Part shown: in pieces, positions 6,428-7,417 of the stretch
Layout: each line of letters begins with the position of its first letter
Numbering within the stretch: position 1 is the stretch's first letter
Assembly: GCA_026193435.1 (NCBI GenBank)
Contig: JAPHUN010000336.1
Location: 1-7,417, forward strand
Length of the DNA stretch: 7,417 nucleotides
Reading direction: 5' to 3'
Origin: Chlorobium sp.
GTDB taxonomy: Bacteria; Bacteroidota; Chlorobiia; Chlorobiales; Chlorobiaceae
Program-made: the position numbers and the translations under genes
Notes under the pieces: model-generated
Told to the model about the DNA's origin: nothing
Seen by the model: only the letters and a program-made list of their open reading frames with translations
The model's database searches: none

Positions 6428-7201
6428 TTATACCTTCCCCACCGGCGAGATGTACACCGTGAACTCTTCATCCCCGTCAACCCCGAGCAGCCGGTCGCAC
6501 TCGGTCTGGTCGTAGGCGGCTATGGCGCAGGTTCCCGCGCCGAGGGCGGTGCATGCGAGATAGAGGTTCTGGCAGACATGACCAGCGTCGAGGGCGATGA
6601 CCTTGTGGGCGGCGAGGCCGTATCTCCACTCCATGCGCTCCGGAATGGTCGTCCAGAAGAAGGTTGCGGCAGCACCGGCGACGAACCGCTGGTCCATACA
6701 GGCACGGGCGGCCTTGATTCCTATCAGCTCATCGACGAAGAGCTGCACCAGTTGATGGTCAAGGGGAAGGTAGCGGTAAAGACCGGACTGCAACCCTTTC
6801 ACATTCTGCGCAGCGATGTAGGTTTCAAACGAGTGGCGAGCCCCCGCGGAAGGCACTGTGCGCAGGGCGCACTCTTCACTCAGCACATGCCGAACCCCCT
6901 GCGTCGCCCAGAGCAGGGCGGAAAGTTCCTCAAGAGAAAGCGGCTCGTCTGCATAGAACCGTACGCTCTCCCTCTGACTGATTGCCTGGCCCACCGGCAG
7001 GGCACAGAGCTTCTTCAATGACCCGGGACCCTCCGGCAGATCGATACGAACCACATCCTCGGGGGAGGGTTTCTGGAGAGGCGGCGCAGGCAGTTGAAGG
7101 CTCTGCGCGGTTTGACGAAAATTGATCGTCTGACGGATACTGTCTTTCAGAAAGTACCGGAACTCTTCAAGCCTCTTGTCAGGCTTTCGAGGTAACTCCA
7201 T
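6428..7201 (-). CDS. SagB-type nitroreductase family flavoprotein
   Basis: Predicted cytoplasmic FMN-dependent oxidoreductase of 257 residues; the substrate is unknown. Family landmarks in order are: ISQRESVRFY with LSLEELSALLWATQGV (about 74-103), RTVPSAGARHSFETYI (114-129, FMN-binding region of the SagB/ThcOx type), GLYRYLPLDHQL (140-151), and AGHVCQNLYLACTALGAGTCAIAAYDQ (206-232) near the C-terminal flavin contacts, ending DGDEEFTVYISPVGKV. The start at 7201 has GGAG at 7209-7212, seven bases upstream. It follows the SRPBCC gene by 16 nt and is probably co-transcribed with it. SagB proteins can oxidise azolines in peptide natural products, but no YcaO cyclodehydratase or precursor peptide gene is visible, so a stand-alone oxidoreductase is the safer reading. 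Its sequence looks richer in G and C than the convergent large gene. A decayed copy of its 3' tip lies at 4194-4254. Confidence 0.92.
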   Translation of the reverse strand: MELPRKPDKRLEEFRYFLKDSIRQTINFRQTAQSLQLPAPPLQKPSPEDVVRIDLPEGPGSLKKLCALPVGQAISQRESVRFYADEPLSLEELSALLWATQGVRHVLSEECALRTVPSAGARHSFETYIAAQNVKGLQSGLYRYLPLDHQLVQLFVDELIGIKAARACMDQRFVAGAAATFFWTTIPERMEWRYGLAAHKVIALDAGHVCQNLYLACTALGAGTCAIAAYDQTECDRLLGVDGDEEFTVYISPVGKV

Positions 7202-7217
7202 GCTTCTTCTCCGTTAC

Positions 7218-7417
7218 TTATGAACGCCTCTCAAGAAGAAGAGGCAGATTGTCAAGATTCTGGCGGAATCGAGGGGTGAATGCTATAGCAATCAGCGGAT
7301 CAAGCAACGCCAGCAGTCCTTCGGGGCGCATGGTAAACCGGTAGGTCACCCTGGTGCCCCCTGACTCGGCGGCAAACGTTACCGTCCCCTCATAGGGAAT
7401 CATGCTTTCCCTGCTTC
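7218..7417 (-). CDS. SRPBCC / polyketide cyclase-like protein, C-terminal part
   Basis: The frame is open from the right edge to a stop at 7218-7220. The visible end reads SRESMIPYEGTVTFAAESGGTRVTYRF, then MRPEGLLALLDPLIAIAFTPRFRQNLDNLPLLLERRS. This is the last beta strands (GGTRVTYRF) and the long C-terminal helix of a START-like (SRPBCC, polyketide_cyc2) ligand-binding fold. The ATG at 7403 falls inside the fold, so the true start lies outside the window. Such small proteins bind hydrophobic ligands; the ligand here is unknown. It lies 16 nt upstream of the nitroreductase gene on the same strand, which suggests joint expression. Confidence 0.8.
   Translation of the reverse strand, partial: SRESMIPYEGTVTFAAESGGTRVTYRFTMRPEGLLALLDPLIAIAFTPRFRQNLDNLPLLLERRS

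Noticed and set aside
6389..7021. Plus-strand frame of 210 codons
   Set aside because: Antisense to the clearly recognisable nitroreductase in a G+C-rich stretch where shadow frames are common; no ribosome site or family match.
6428..7201. A peptide natural-product (azole) cluster based on the SagB-like enzyme
   Set aside because: No YcaO protein, precursor peptide or transporter is visible; the only partner seen is an SRPBCC protein.

Overview
This is a bacterial chromosomal window of moderate GC with GGAG-type ribosome binding sites. It holds a DNA-repair operon, a large orphan multidomain gene and a small redox gene pair. No gene fixes the phylum. The ATCAAAA-type heptamer repeats and the stand-alone 23S-rRNA-intervening-sequence-type ORF recall free-living Gram-negative lineages rich in such elements, for example green sulfur bacteria or relatives, but this is a low-confidence guess.

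Layout: (1) 3896 to 1, minus strand: sbcD, a small four-helix-bundle (S23/IVP-type) gene, then sbcC, which runs off the left edge. SbcD (nuclease) and SbcC (SMC-like ATPase with a zinc hook) form the SbcCD (Mre11-Rad50-type) complex that opens hairpins and processes blocked DNA ends. The small gene sits where the two genes would normally abut. (2) 3897-4462: non-coding, holding a decayed 3' fragment of a nitroreductase gene. (3) 4463-6364, plus strand: a 633-residue protein with a candidate permuted papain-like N-terminal domain, an HxxxC...CxxC zinc-binding-like module and three tandem C2-like acidic beta domains. (4) 6365-6427: convergent gap with a strong hairpin. (5) 7417 to 6428, minus strand: the 3' end of an SRPBCC (polyketide cyclase/START-like) gene, then a complete SagB-type nitroreductase, 16 nt apart.

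The most notable signal is a family of heptamer-phased repeats (GATTNNN register). It occurs three times in frame inside sbcD and once at each edge of the four-helix-bundle ORF. Two of the sbcD copies share a similar head (26 of 31 bases) and an ATCAAAA-rich tail, and a related head and tail flank the small ORF. This suggests, as inference, that the small ORF and the short insertions belong to one element family, with the short copies being ORF-less derivatives. On the coding strand of sbcD the tail has no stop codon in any frame; the reverse orientation would bring in TGA.

The second notable signal is the 633-residue fusion protein. It is bracketed by two same-strand copies of a nitroreductase 3' end: a decayed one before it (4194-4254) and the intact gene after it. 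This fits an insertion or an old duplication at this site.
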